From Rhinopithecus roxellana (lineage: Eukaryota; Chordata; Mammalia; Primates; Cercopithecidae): 64,000 nt of DNA. The notes beneath the pieces were generated by a model. The model saw only the letters and a program-made list of their open reading frames with translations, searched no databases and was not told the DNA's origin. The DNA is taken from positions 99,285,489 to 99,349,488 of the forward strand of contig NC_044563.1 in NCBI RefSeq assembly GCF_007565055.1, given 5' to 3'. The position numbers were made by a program, and so were the translations under genes. Within the stretch, counting starts at the first letter, position 1. The number at the start of each line of letters is the position of its first letter. Below are positions 24,843 through 43,995 of this stretch, piece by piece.

Positions 24843-26077
24843 AATTCCACATGATGAAATTATCACATTAAAATTAAATAACAATACAAAAGATGTTCAG
24901 TTTTTTCCATATAAAAATTAAACAACCAAAAAATGGTAAAATGGCTTAAATATGTTGGAAAAGATTCATCCACAGAAAATCCAACTTCTCCACTTTTGTG
25001 ATTTGCCTGTTATAAGTCGTTTATTCTGCTACCTTTTCAATAGCATGAATTCTAAATTAAACATTAATTGCCTGGTTGGATTTTCATGCATCCATAAAAC
25101 CAGCCATGCTTTCATTGTGTACAGGTGTTCATTAATTAAGAGCATAACAGGTTAGTTGTTCTTCATTTTAGGTACTCACTGTGCAGATACTGAAATGACT
25201 GCCAATAGTAGTACTTACGCTCACATATTTTCTAAAAAGCGCTGCCTTACTTTGCATAATGTTAATTGTGTTTAAACAAAGACAAAGATTGCTGCCTAAT
25301 TCAGAGGCTCTCTATAAATATTCATTTCAAAAATAAATAATCCATTTGGGATGAATAATCCTTTTCAACTTTTTATGGTATAAATCTCCTTGTGCTATAA
25401 AAAGCATTTTAGCAAAATCACTTTTACATTTCAAGCTAAAGTGTATTCAGATTATACATTTTAAAAGAATGTCTATTTCTGCAGCTACCTCAATCATGTA
25501 TTGCCTGTCTCTGTTTTATCATGAGTTCTATATACATGACATACTTTAGTCCATTAAAATCTTACGGAAGAGAAGTAGTATGAAAAATGCACGAAGTACT
25601 CTCCTTTGAAAGTGAGTTGAAGATTTATATTGCGTAATTTATGCTTCTTGTACTGTGGTACCACATACATAGGGCTAGAGCTACTAACGGTGTTGAACCA
25701 AGTGTTGAATTATATGCCTGTTTTGTCAGGCGGCACAGATTTAAAGAGACACCAATATCTTGAGACATCCTCTCAAATGATGCACTCTGCCTCTATTAAG
25801 TACACGTCTAGTATTTTAAAAGATAATGCTGCTCTAAAGGGCCAACTAAGCTTTGAAAATAGAGCTGCTTGGGAGAGAAAAGGCCTCACATTAGGGATGT
25901 TGAATTGTAAGTGATATGCCTCTTTAAGGTTCACTTATTTAATAGAATATTCTAAATTCCAAAGCAGTGTAGCAAATCATTTCTCCCATAGAATTGCTTC
26001 TTTTCTGCATACCAAAAACCAGAATTTTTCTTTACAATTTTTATGAAGAGTATATTTTGAATTGTCCAGTCATTGAG
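24843..26077. other. Intron sequence, no gene seen
   Basis: AT-rich single-copy-like DNA. The only longer open frame (25630-25914, 94 codons) has no recognisable similarity and no neighbours to support it. Confidence 0.45.
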
Positions 26078-26085
26078 AAACACTC

Positions 26086-26399
26086 GATCAGGCATGGTGG
26101 CTCATGCCTGTAATCTTAGCACTTTGGGATGCTGAAGCATAGGGATGATCTGAGTCCAAGAATTTGAGACCAGCCCAGCCAACACGGCAAAAACCGTCTC
26201 TGCTAAAAATACAAAACTCAGCCAGGCATGGTAGCACAGGCCTGTAATTTTAGCTATTTAGATGACTGAGGCATGAGAACCTGGGAGGCAGAGGTTGCAC
26301 TGAGCAGACATTGCACCACTGCACTCCAGCCTGGGTGACAGAGTGAGACTCTCTCTCAAAAAATAAATAAATAAATAAATAAATAAATAAATAGGAAAT
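26086..26399 (+). mobile_element. Older dimeric Alu with (AAAT)n tail
   Basis: Diverged Alu from 'gatcaggcatggtggctcat' to 'gagtgagactctctctc', tail an AAAT/AATA microsatellite at about 26360-26392. The TSD AAACACTC is at 26078-26085 and 26400-26407. Divergence fits an AluS/J-age copy. Confidence 0.93.
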
Positions 26400-27674
26400 A
26401 AACACTCTTCACAGTCAGCAAAGATGAGATAATTGGTTCAGTCCAATTTCTTAGTATTAGGATGCCAAAATAATAATACAAATATATATTTTTACTTTTA
26501 TGCACACATTTAATTTTTAATTTATGTGGGTACACAGTAGGTATATATATTTTGGGGTTACATGAGATATTTTGATACAGGCATACAATGCTTAGTAATT
26601 ATATCAGGATAAATAGGGTATTCATCCCCTCAAGCATCTATGCCCTGTGTTTCACACAATTCAATAATACGCTTTTAGTCAGTTTAAAATGTACAATTAA
26701 ATTATTTTTTACTACAGTCACCCTGTTATGCTAGCACATACTAGGTCTTATTTATTCTTTCCAACTATTTTTTTATATCCATTAACCATCTTCCCTTCCC
26801 CCCAACCCCCAACTACCAACTACACTTCCCAGCCTCTGGTAACTATCCTTCTACTCTCTATTTACATGAGTTTGATTGTTTTATTTTTTAGATCATACCA
26901 ATGAGTGAGAACATGTGATGTTTGTCTTTCTGTGCCTGGCTTATTTCACTTAACATGATGACCTCCAGATCCATCCATGTTGTTGCAAATGACAGAATTT
27001 CATTCTTTTGTAGAGCTCAATAATACTACATGTGTACAAGTACCACATTTTCGTTATCCATTCATCTGCTGATGGACATTTGCTTCCAGATCTTGACTAT
27101 GGTGAATATTACTGTAATAAACATGGGAGTGCAGATATCACTTCAATAAACTAACTTCCTTTCTTTGGGGTATATACCTAGGAGTGGGATTGCTAGACTG
27201 TATGGTAGCTCTATTTTTAGTTTTTTTAAGGAACCTCCAAACTGTTCTCCATAGTGTTGTACTAATTTATGTCCCCACCAACAGTGTATGAGGGATCCCT
27301 TTTCTCTAGATCCTCACTAGCATTCATTATTGCCTGTCTTTTGGGTATAAGCTAAGTAAACTGGGGTGAGATGATATCTTATTGAAGTTTTGATTTGCAT
27401 TCCCCTGATGATCAATGATGTTGAGCACATTTTCGTATGCCTATTTGCCATTGATATGTCTTCTTTTGAGAAATATCTATTCAAATATTTTGCCCATTTT
27501 TTAAATTGGATTTTTAGATTTTTTCCTATATAGCTGTTTGACCTCTTTATGTATTCTATTTATTAATCCTTTGGTGGATTGGTTGCAAATATTTTCTCCC
27601 ATTCTGTAGGTTGTCTCTTCCCTTTGTTTACTGTTTTCTTTGCTGTGCAGAAGCTTTTAAAATTATCCCATTTG

Positions 27675-29594
<1,920 letters not shown>

Positions 29595-31169
29595 AAAATT
29601 ATCCCATTTGTCTATTTTTGCTTTAGTTTCCTGTGCTTGTGGTATATTGCTCAAGAAGTCTTTGCCTACTCCATTGTCTTGGAGAGTTTTCCCAATGTTT
29701 TCCTGTAGTAGTTTCATATTTTGAGGTCTTCAATTTAAATCTTTAATACATTTTGATTTTTTATATGGTAAGAGATAGGATCTAGTTTCATTTTTCTGCC
29801 TACAGATATCCAGTTTTCCTATTTAGTGAAGAAACTGTCCTTTCCTTGATGTATGTTCTGAGAACTTTTATGGAAAATAAGTTCACTGTAGATGTATGGA
29901 TTTATGTTGGGGTCCTCTATTATGTTCCATTGGTCCATGTGTCTGTTTTTATGCCAGTGCCATGCTGTTTTGATCACTGTAGCTCTCAAGTATAATTTGA
30001 AGTCTGGTAATACGATTCCACCAGTTTTGTTCTTTTTGCTTAGGATAGTTTTGGCTATTCTAGCTCTTTTGTGATCTGATATAAACTTAAGCATTGGTTT
30101 TTCTATTTCTGTAAAGAATATCATTGTTATTTTGATAGGGATTACATTAAATCTCTAGATTGCTTTGGATAATATGGACATTTTAGCAATATTGTTTCTT
30201 ATAATTCATGAACATGGAATATCTATTATTTTGTGTCATTTTCAATTTATTGCATCAGTGTTTTATAGTTTTTGTTATAGAGATCTTTCACTTATTTGGT
30301 TAATTCCCAGGTGTTGTATTTTATTTGTAGCTATTGTAAATAAGATTAGTTTCTTGATTTCTTTTTCAGATTGTTCACAGTTTGCATATAAAAATACTAC
30401 TGATTTTTGTATGTTGATTTTGTATCCTGAAAATTTACTGAATTTGATCATCAGTTCTAATTGTTTTTGGATGGGGTCTTTAGATTTTCCCAAACATATG
30501 ATTATATCATCTGTAAACAAGAAAAAGTTGATGTCTTCCTTTCCAATTTGGATGCCTTTTATTTCTTTCTCTTGTCTGATTGCTCTAGCTAGGACTTCCA
30601 GTACTTCCACCGCTGAAAAACAGTGGTGAAAGTGGGCATCCTTGTCATGTTCCAGATATAGGAGGAAAAGCTTTCAGTCTTTCCCCATTTAATATAATAC
30701 TAGCTTGAGTTCATCATGTATGATTTTTATGATGTTGAGTTATATTCCTTCTGTACCCAGTTTATTGAGAGTTTTTATCAGGAAGAGATATTGAATTTTA
30801 TCAAATGCTTTTTCAGCATCAATTGAAATTATCAGAGGTGTTTTGTCCTTCATTCTATTGATGATAATGTATCACATTGATTTATTTGTGTATGTTGAAT
30901 TTGCCTTGCATCCCAGGGATAAATTCCACTTGGTCATGATGAATGAACTTTTTAATGTGTTGTTGAATTCAGTTTGCTAGTATTTTGTTGATAAATTTTG
31001 CATCAATACTTACCAGTGATACCAGTCTACAGGTTTTTTTCTCTTTTTTGATATATCTTTGTCTATTTTTGGTACCAGAGTAATACTGGCCTCACAGAAT
31101 GAATTTGGAAGTGTTTCCTCCTCCTCTATTTTTTTGAAATAGTTTGAGTAGGATTGGTATTAGTTCATT

Positions 31170-31372
31170 TTTATTTTTTCTTTATTATACTTTAAGGTAC
31201 ATGTGCACAACGTGCAGGTTTGTTACATATGTATACTTGTGCCATGTTGGTGTGCTGCACCCATCATCAGCACCCATCAACTCATCATTTACATCAGGTG
31301 TAACTCCCAATGCCATCCCTCCCCACTCCCCTCTCCCCATAATAGGCCCCAGTGTGTGATGTTCCCCTTCCA
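31170..31372 (-). mobile_element. Short young L1 3'UTR insertion (antisense)
   Basis: About 200 bases of L1 3'UTR with a T-rich head (its A-tail) and 'gttacatatgtatacttgtg', ending at 'gatgttccccttcc'. It interrupts the old L1, which resumes at 'caatgtttggtagaattcag'. It shares the duplicated 'catcatcagcacccatcaac' unit with the L1 at 27675, so both probably come from one recent lineage. No clear TSD was found. Confidence 0.85.
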
Positions 31373-33991
31373 GAGCAATGTTTGGTAGAATTCAGCAGTG
31401 AAGCCATTGAGTCTGAGGCTTTTTCTGGATGTCCATTTATGACAGCTTCAATCACACATTATTGATCTGCTTACATTTTGAATTTATTTATGGTTCAATC
31501 TTGATAGGTTGTATGTGTCTAGGAATTTGTCCATTTCTTCTAGATATTCCAATTTATTGGCACATAGTTGCTCATAGTAGCTACTAATGATCCTTTGAAT
31601 TTCCGCAGTGTCAGATATAATGTCTCCTTTTCATGTGCGATTTTGATTATTTGTGTATTCTCTTTTTTTCTTAGTCTGGCTAAAGATTTGTTCATTTTAA
31701 CTTAAGAAAAAAAACCTTTTTTTTTCTATTGATCTTTTGTATTGTTTTATTCATTTCAATTTCATTTATTTCTTCTCTGATTTTATTATATTTTTCTTCT
31801 ACTAATTTTGGGTTTGGTTTACTCTTGCTTTTCTAGCTCCTTAGGATGCATCATTAGGCTGCTGATTTGAAGTTTTTCTTTTTCTTTTCTTTTTTTCTAA
31901 TGATGTAGGCACTTATAGCTATGAACTTTCCTCTTAGTATTGCTTTTGCTGTATCCCGTAGGTCTTGGTATGCTGTGATTCCATTATCATTTGTCTCAAG
32001 AAATTTTTCAGTTCCCTTCTTAATTTCTTCATTGACCCATGGGTCATTCGGGAGCATTTTTTTGTGACTTAACATATGGTCTATCCTTGAGAATAATCTA
32101 TGTGCTGACGAAAAGAATGTGTATTCTTCAGCCATTGGATAAAAGGTTTTGTAAATATTTATTAGGTCAGTTTGTTCCACAGTGTAGATTAAATCCAATC
32201 TTTGTTGATTTTCTGTCTGGAAGGTCTATCTAGTGCTGAAAGTTAGGTATTAAAGTCTCCAGCTATTGTTGCAGTGAGACGTATCTCTCTTTCCTTACCT
32301 CTCATAGTATTTCTTGTGTATATCTGGGTACTCAAGCATTGAGTGAATATGTATTTCAAATATTCTCTTGCTGAATTCAATATCCTCTTGCTGAATTCAC
32401 CCCTTTATCTTTATATGGCGAACTTCTTTATGTCTTCTTATAGTTTTTGTCTTGAAATTTATTTTTTTCTGATATGAATATAGCTACTACTGCTCTTTTG
32501 TGATTTCCACTGGCATGAAATATTTTTTCTATCTCTGTATTTTCAATCTATGAGTGTCTTTATAGGTGAATTGTGTTGCTTGTAGGAAACAGGTTGTTGT
32601 GTATTATCGTTTTAACCATTCAGCCACTCTGTCTTTTGAGTAGAGAGGTTAGTCCATTTACATGCAGTGTTATTATTAATAAGTAAGGACTTACTCCTGC
32701 AATTTTATTATTTGTTTTCTGGTTGTTTTGTGGTCTATTCTTCCTTCTTTCCTTTCTTCCTGTCTTCCTTTTAGTGAAGGTGTTTTTCTCTAATGATACG
32801 GTGTAATTTTCTTTTCATTTTTTGTGTATCCCTTGTAAGTTTTTTGCTCTGAGGTTACCATGAGGTTTGCAAATACTAGCTTATAACCCATTATTTTAAG
32901 CCGATAACAGCTTATCACTGTTTGAAAACAAAACAAGCAAGTAAAAAGAAAACTAGTAAAAAAAATCTACACCTTAACTTTAATTACCTCCTTTTTAACC
33001 TTCTGCTGTTTCTATTTATATCTTATCGTACTGTCTATGTCTTTGAATGTTGTTGTAGTTATTATTTTATGTTAATTCATCATTTAGTCTTTCTACTTAG
33101 AATAGGAGTAGTTTATACATCACAGTTACAGTGTTAAAATATTCTGTGTTTTCCTGTGTACTTGCTATTACCAATGAGTTTTTTACATTCAGGCAATTAT
33201 TTATTGCTCATTAATGTCCTTTTCTTTCTGATTGAAGTATTCTCTTTAGCACTTCTTATAGGACAGGTCTGGTGTTGATGAAATCTCTCAGGTTTTCTTT
33301 GTCTGAGAGCCTTTATTTCTCCTCATGTTTGAAGGATATTTTCACCAGATATATTACTCTATGGTAAAAGAGTAATTTTTTTTTTCATTGGCACTTTAAA
33401 TATGTCATGCCGCTCTCTCTTGGCCTGTAAAGTTTCCACTGAAAGTCTGCTGCCAGACATATTGGAGCTCCTTTCTATGTTATTTGCTTTTTTATCTTAC
33501 TGTTTTTAGGATTCTTTCATTATCCTTGAGCTTTGGGAGTTTGATTATTAAATGCCTTGAGGCATTGTTCTTTAGGTTGAATCTGCTTGGTGTTCTATAA
33601 CCTTCTTCTACTTAAATATTAATATTTTTCTCTAGGTTTGGGAAGTTCTCTGATATTACCTATTTGAGTAAACTTTATACCCCTATCTCTTTCTACCCCT
33701 ATCTCTTTCTACCTTATCTTTAAGGGTAAAATTCTTAGATTTGCCCTTTTGTGGCTGTTTTCTAAATCTTGAGGGTGTGCTTCATTTTTCTTTTTTCTTT
33801 TGCCTAGTCTGACTATATATTTTCAAATAGTCTATCTTAAAGTTTACTAATTCTTTCTTCTGCTAGATCAATTCTACTATTAAAAGACTCATGCTTTCTC
33901 CAGTATGTCAGTTGCATTTTTCAGCTTCAGAGTTTCTGTTGGATTCTCTTTAGTGTCTGGTAGAAATCTGAATTCCTTCTTGGCATTCTAC

Positions 33992-33994
<3 letters not shown>

Positions 33995-34033
<39 letters not shown>
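33995..34033. repeat. Poly-T tract, 39 bases, inside old L1
   Basis: A pure T run in the ORF1/5'UTR border zone of the antisense L1. It may be an expanded A-run of the L1 or the bare tail of another insertion. Confidence 0.9.
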
Positions 34034-34038
<5 letters not shown>

Positions 34039-35695
34039 CCTCATAACACCTATTTTGATTTATCTGTCAGAAAGGTCACATATCTCTCTTTCTCCAAGAT
34101 TGGTCCCCGGTGCCATATTTGGTTCATTTGGTGAAGTCACGTTTTCCTGGATGGTCTTGATACTTGTGCATGTTTATCTGTGTCTGGCCACTGAAGAGTT
34201 AAGCATTTATTGCAGTTTTTCGCAGGCTGGGCTTGTTTGTAACCTACCTTTCTTGGGCAGGCTTTTCCAGGTACTTGAAAGGACTTTCATATGGTTATCT
34301 AGCTGTATCTGCTTTAGGGGACACCCCAAGCCCAGTAATGTGGTAGTTCTTTGAGACTAGTAGAGGTACTGCCTTGATAGTCTTGAACAAGATCTGAAAG
34401 AATTCTCTGGATTAGCAGGCAGAGACTCTTGTTCTCTTTCCTTACTTTCTCCCAAACAAATTGAGTCTCTCTGTTCTGAGCCACCTGGAGCTGGGGATGA
34501 AGTGACATAAGTACCCTGGAGGCCACCACCCCTGGAACTGTGCTGGGTCAGACCTGAAGCCAGCACAGCATTCAGTCTCACCTATGGCCTGCTATAACCA
34601 CTACTGAAAGTCACTCGCTGGTGACTGCCTATGTTTGTTCAAGGCCCTGGGGCTCTACAATTAGCATGTAGCAAAGTGAGCCAGGCCAGTGTCCTTCCTT
34701 TCAGGGTGGTGAGATCCCCTAGGGCCTAGGCGGATCCAGAGGTGCCATCCAGGAGCGAGGGACTAGAGTCAAAATCCTTAGAAGTCTACTTGGTGTTCTA
34801 TTGTGCTGCAGCTGAGTTGATACTCAAACCACAAGACACAGTCCTTCCCATTCTTCCCTCCCCTTTCCAAAGGCAGAGGAGCCTCACCACATGGTTACTG
34901 CCACCAAAAGCCCATAGGTCGTACTGCCAGTCTACTGCCAGTGTTCCCTTAAGGCCCAAGGTCTCTCAAGTTAGCTTTTGGTGAATGTTGCCTGGTCTAG
35001 AACTCACCCTTCAGGGCAGTGGGCTCCCTTCTGTCCCTGGGCAGGTCCAGGAATGCTGTCAAAGAGCCAACTCCTGGGATCAGGGACCCCAAGAGCCCTC
35101 TTAGTTCTCCACACCTCTGTGGCTGAGCTGGTACCTAAGGTTCTAGACAAACTCTCCTTTACTTTTCATAGCAGATGATTAATCCTGCCAAGACTGTCTT
35201 TCTTTTCAAAGCAGTGGGTTCCTTTCTTGCCCAGGATGTGTCTAGAAATTTCATACAGGAGCTAGGGTCTGAAAAGAGGACTTCACAACCATGACCAGTG
35301 CCCTATACTCCTGTGACTGAGCTGGTATCCAAGAAGCAAGAAAAAGTTCTCCCCACTCTTCCTCCTCCTCTCCTAAAGTGGGAGGAAGGTATCTCTTATG
35401 GATCTTCAAGCTGTGCAGCCTGGACCAAGGAAAGGCATGGCATCAACACTCCCCCAGCACTCCACCCCAGCTGATATTTTAGAGGTCACATGTTTTCCAA
35501 GTCCACTAGCTCTGAGCCCAGTTCAACACGGACTTGCCTAGGAGTTGCAGTCCTTGTGGCCTAGACTACCTTTCAAGTTTATTTAGGGCCCCAGGGCACT
35601 CGAGCCTGAGGTGGTGAGGCTTTCAGGAACTCAAGTTCTGACCACTGCGATGGGAGATTTCCCTCTGGCTAGGACTGGTTTAAATATTCCCTCTG

Positions 35696-36025
<330 letters not shown>

Positions 36026-36717
36026 ATTCCCTCTGTGGGTGGGTGTCAGCTGAGTTTGGTCTGGTTTTGCTTTCTTCTATAACCAGGCAACACTGAATTT
36101 AATGTCTCACAATTGCTGCACTCTCCCTCTCCCAAGCAAACAGATTTTCTCTTCTGTGTTGCGGGGCCACTGCTGGGGGATGGAGGAATGGTGGTCTCAG
36201 TGATTCAAGACTGTTTTTCCTACCTCTTCAGTGCATCTTTCAGCAATTTGAAGTTTAAACCAGATACTGTGAGTGCTCACCTGATTTTTGGTTCTTACCA
36301 AAGTGCTTTTTATGTGCAGCAATGTCCTTGCCAAGAGGACAATCAGTGGAGCCTTCTATTCTGCCAACTTGCTCTGCCTCCATCTCCTATATTTAAGTGT
36401 AATTTTCTTACAAGTTTTAGTTAGAGATTAGATAGATTGATAAGTAAAGATAGATAGCCCTTGTTTGATTTTTGAAATGTGTAACATCATCAAACCAATA
36501 TATAAATTTGGGATAATATAATGGAAATACTTTATTATTTAAAAAGATGACACTCAGGAGAAAAAAATCACATGTGGGGAAATGAATCTGAAATATACAC
36601 TATGGGTGAAATGGAAAAATATATAAAGTAAATACAGCATTGTCAATTGTGTCATATAACTGAATTTTAATATTCTGTAAGTTACATGTTCTTAACACTG
36701 TTGAAAGATAAATGAAA

Positions 36718-39840
<3,123 letters not shown>

Positions 39841-39844
39841 TAAT

Positions 39845-40060
39845 ATTAAATAATATTTATTGATTATAGTTCCGGGTACCATGATGAATAATCATGAAAA
39901 TAACCTTAAGAAGCAGGTATAATTAGTGTCTCCATGAGACAATGGAAATACAGGTTAAAAAATATTTTCAGTAAAGCAATTAGAGTGGTAGAACTGAGAT
40001 TCAAGCCTAGATCTTTCTCACTCGTACTTCTCACTCCCACAAGAAAACCTTTACCATTTG
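39845..40060 (-). repeat. MIR SINE (antisense)
   Basis: Reverse MIR core: 'aagaagcaggtataattag', 'tggaaatacaggttaaaaaa', 'ggtagaactgagattcaagc'. Diverged. Confidence 0.6.
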
Positions 40061-43000
40061 TACATACCACTTTATCCACCCTAATAAGAATAAAAGCATT
40101 ATTTAAACTGTTTAGGAAGTACCACTGGTTTTTTCAGGGGATGGGGGTGGGGTGGTGGGCAAGGGGAACTCCTTCAATTTAAATCTTTCTGTAAACTAAG
40201 CCTGAGTTAGAATCAATAATGGAAATATTCCTGTGCTACATACTTCAGTTTGAGTAGAAAAAATATATTATTTTTTAAATGTTCCTCTTGACTTCTACCT
40301 TTGTATACAAACTCCCTCCCTTCCCTCTTTTCATTGTTCGGCACCTTTCTTTACAAACCAATTGCCAGATAACCATTGAGCTCCAAAAATATGACCTTTC
40401 CCAGGTCTCGAATAAAGCTATACTTTTCAATGAGTGGGGTAAGCGCTTACTGTAAATTGGAAATTTTTCAGGGAAAAAAAGATTGCTAAATTATCTCATG
40501 TTTTATTTTAGTTAAGTGCTAATTAAAGTGTGTTATTAGTGTGACTCACTTTGTTCAACCTACTGAGAAGTTCTTTGATATTCTGGCATGGTTCAACTAA
40601 GGTAGTACACTATATTTTATTCATTCTGTGTTTCCAAGAATGTTTTCAATGTTTAAGAGGAAAAGAGACATGAGTTTAGTTTGTATTTCAACATGCCAGG
40701 TAAGACTTAACACAGCTAGGCATCTGTAGCTTGTGGACAAAGTATCAATTACATTATCTGCTTACGGAGGAGCTTTCCTCAGAAAGAAATTCAGAAGAAT
40801 CAAACTTAAACCTGCTAACCATATGTATAAACTTGATTCTCTAAGCTAATATGCTCATGACATTTATCAGTAGTTGACTGAGGAAGAAGAGTCTAGCTGC
40901 TTAATCCTGGATTCAAATTTTATTAATTATATTTAAAATATATTTGGTCTTAAGGTAAACATGTATTTCTCTGGACTCAGTGAAAGCATTTATTAGATAT
41001 TTGATTATATTAATTTTGTGCTTCTAGCAAGAATTATAGAACTTTAACACCATAAGGGCTCAGAAAGATTAAGTCAAATCCCTTCAGATCACGAATATGT
41101 TGTTTTATAAAGGGATATAATTAAAACCAGTGGACTCCATCAGTGCAGAGATAATAATTGTGTGCCACCAACTTGAAAAGGAAATGAATGTACATGGGTT
41201 TCACTGATTAGCTGCATGTAATTAGGAAATGTAAGCCAATTGGAATTAGAGCACCCAATTCAAATCTTGTGCCCACGACAACAAAACACTGCCTGAGATG
41301 AAGCTATTACAGCCTAAAGTTTTCCATTAGTGAATCCAATTATATCTAGTAAACTTTTTTTAAAATTTGAGTAGCTGTTACTTATACATATATGGTATTG
41401 AAACATGGTAAGCCATAATGCCTCTTTTGTCAGTTATTGTTCATTAAAATTGGAGGTAGGGTAAGACAAGCATGATCTTATTTCTTTACATTAAGTTGAA
41501 AATGGCCTATCTTATCTTGAAAATAAATTAGAGGCAGTAAGAAAACCTCAAGGACCTGATTCTCAAGTAATAAAATAAATGTTTTTAAAACTTAAATCAT
41601 TAGTTGAAAATTGAAATCAGAGAGTACTTTCAAAAAATGAATTAAATTGAAGTGAATCAAATCATAGAAAGCCTTCTTTTGCTTTCTTAGTTTCTCAAAA
41701 TGGAAATTTTCCCCAGAATATTCACTTGTTTTTTCTTTTTCTATGTTTTACTCACAAAGTTAAAACTTTGAAAAATCTAAATTGGTACACTGTTTTTTAA
41801 AAATGAAAAAGTATCAATGGACATGAAACAATCCAACAAAAGCTTCAACAATTTTGATTTCAAATAGTTACTTTGTTTTATTCTATTCATATCTTTTAAA
41901 TAGGCTTCTAGATGTTCACTAGAGCGCCTAGAGCCTACTGTAAAACTGTAATCTAGAGTTTCTGAGCATCATTTTTTTTTTTTTTGTTTTTAGATGATGT
42001 TTTAGGGTTGAACAAAGTAGAAAAGAATCTTCAATGCCTAGTCTTTCCACAGAAACCTATAATCTTAGGAATGATGTCCTCAAACAAGAGGATTCAAAGC
42101 CCTAAATTTAGAGTACAAATTTAGTTCAATTTAATGGACAAAGTACTGGGTCTGGTATACATTACCCATGATGTTATTTAAATGTGAGTTTCCAGATAAA
42201 TGTGAAGAGTGTATGTGTGTATGTGTGTGTATACATTTTTTAAAAAACAATAATACTAAGAGAAGCAGTAATGGCACGATATCAATAAACCATTAATATC
42301 TTGTATCCACTATTTATTTGACTGTGCTTTGATGGTCACAATATTCAGAAGTCTGAGATTAGTCAAAAAGAGAATATTTGAAAATTTGGATCCCTGTCCT
42401 TTTACATATGCAGTTAAACCAGCTCCATTCTTGTGTGTCTTACCTATAACATTGACCAGAAAATAAATTTAGACTAATACAAGAGAACAGTGGTTTTTCA
42501 GACATGGTGATAAGGCATACTGACATGTCACAGTTTGTTACATGTGGCCATAACTATGACTACTAATACATAACTCAATAAATGATTTGTTTGCTGTTCA
42601 TATAAATTAGGTCATATTTACAGATATTGCTCTAATTGCATCATTTTTCTCAGCTGAATTCCATGTGATTTATTGAAAGAGAGGAAAAAGGGTATCCAAT
42701 TCCATGCAATTCTGAGAGAATCCATGAGATGAACTCCTCATATGAATAATCCTCAGTATGTATGCAACAGTGAAAGAATAGAGATTGGTAACTGCTGCTG
42801 CATAATCCTATATTGGCAGCAGCTGCATGTGCCTAAGCAAGAGAATTGTGTTCTCGGAGAAAAGTGCCAAAGGATACTGAAATGTAGACCCTGACAAATA
42901 AAGGTTATTTATTTCAATTGAGTCAATTCTATATTCACAGGTTTTGCTCACCCTCTTTTCTGGCCCAAGGAGAATTTGTGTTTTTTTCCTTTCCAGGAGT

Positions 43001-43924
43001 ATATAAATTCCACTTCAGTTTTTCTGGTGTATAAAACGCTGTGTGAATATCTACCAGTAATTAATAGCCTTTCATTCCAAGTAAGTAATATATAGGAGTG
43101 AATTTATTGTTTATGAGTATATCAATATCGTTTAAAAACGATATGCTGGAATAGAAAGGCAATGCTGAAGTGTAAAATTGCTAATGCAGGCTCATAGCCT
43201 GGAAAATGATTTCTTTTAATAGTTTACTTCATTTAAAAGTTCGTCATTTGAAAATGTTCCCTTTCAACTGCAGATTTTGTGGTTTAGTGCATTGAAGGGG
43301 AAATTTATTCCTTTGACACATTTATTCTTTTAATAGTTATTCATTTGAAAAAGTTTCACTGGTTGCCTATAACTTTTGCAGTTTGCAGAGAGATTAATTC
43401 TTGACAGATTTTTTTAAATGTTTATTCGTTTAAGTAGGTTCTCACTACATGGAATTGTTGCTAAGGTTTAAAAAAAAACAAAAAAACTGGAGCTTCCTGG
43501 GGGTTCTGGTAAGGCAGTAACGCTAATCTTGACCTGTGGATTTTTCAGTGGCTCTGCAAGCCCCGGGATAACAAAAAAGGGTCACGTCATTAGCAAAGAG
43601 GAGAAAAGTGAGCTATTTTATGGGCAAAATTTACCAATCATTATTAGATGTTCTTAGCTATAGTGTTAATTATTATTTAGAAATTGCTACCACAGAGCAT
43701 TTTCAAGAGGTGTGGTACGATAAGTGGACACGAAAAAAAAAAAAAAAACATATCAAAATCTGCCACATAGATTTGAAAGCAGGGTGTTTCTGTCACCAAT
43801 ATTTTGTTTTAATCTTTAATATGACCATCTGACTTCAAACAAACTTTTGACTTATTTCAGGATTTTATCCAACTTAGGTTGGGAGTTCTTATTCTCCTCA
43901 CTCTCCACCCATTTTTATCTGCAG
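40061..43924. other. Long repeat-poor intron stretch upstream of third exon
   Basis: Nearly 3.9 kb without a recognised Alu, L1 or MIR, in clear contrast to the rest of this intron. It is AT-rich with many TAATTA/ATTAAT-type words (for example 40505-40530, 41025-41035, 43060-43070), and 41150-41350 has fairly balanced composition. 43211-43440 holds a diverged tandem arrangement. Repeat-poor intron blocks in neuronal genes often contain conserved enhancers, but nothing here proves that. Confidence 0.5.
43211..43440. repeat. Diverged tandem duplication, about 2-3 units
   Basis: 'ttcttttaatagttta-cttcattt' at 43211 recurs as 'ttcttttaatagttattcattt' at 43325 and more weakly as 'ttttaaatgtttattcgttt' near 43411. 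Following words (tttgaaaa…, ctgcag/tttgcag, aaatttattcctttgac / gattaattcttgacag) also correspond in order. The unit is roughly 85-115 bases. Confidence 0.5.
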
Positions 43925-43995
43925 TTCCGAAGACAGCGCCCACCAATGTAAGTGGAAGAAGTGGAAGAAGGCATGAGTTAGTCATTGCCTGGGAG
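43925..43995 (+). CDS. CNTN5: CNTN5 exon: start of FNIII domain 2
   Basis: This short 71-nt exon (phase 1 to 0) encodes [20 protein letters not shown] then IAWE. It forms the A and B strands of FNIII 2, with the core Trp in IAWE. The paralogues CNTN4 and CNTN6, as I remember them, have a Gly/Ser-rich segment where this one has GRSGRRHE, which supports CNTN5. NVS is a possible N-glycosylation site. The acceptor is ctgcag/TT and the donor GGAG/gtaaga. The phase change to 0 fits the next exon only, so skipping this exon alone would shift the frame. Confidence 0.95.

Noticed and set aside
24843..25920. 94-codon frame at 25630-25914 as a small gene
   Set aside because: No similarity, no splice context linked to CNTN5 frame, and length is within chance expectation.
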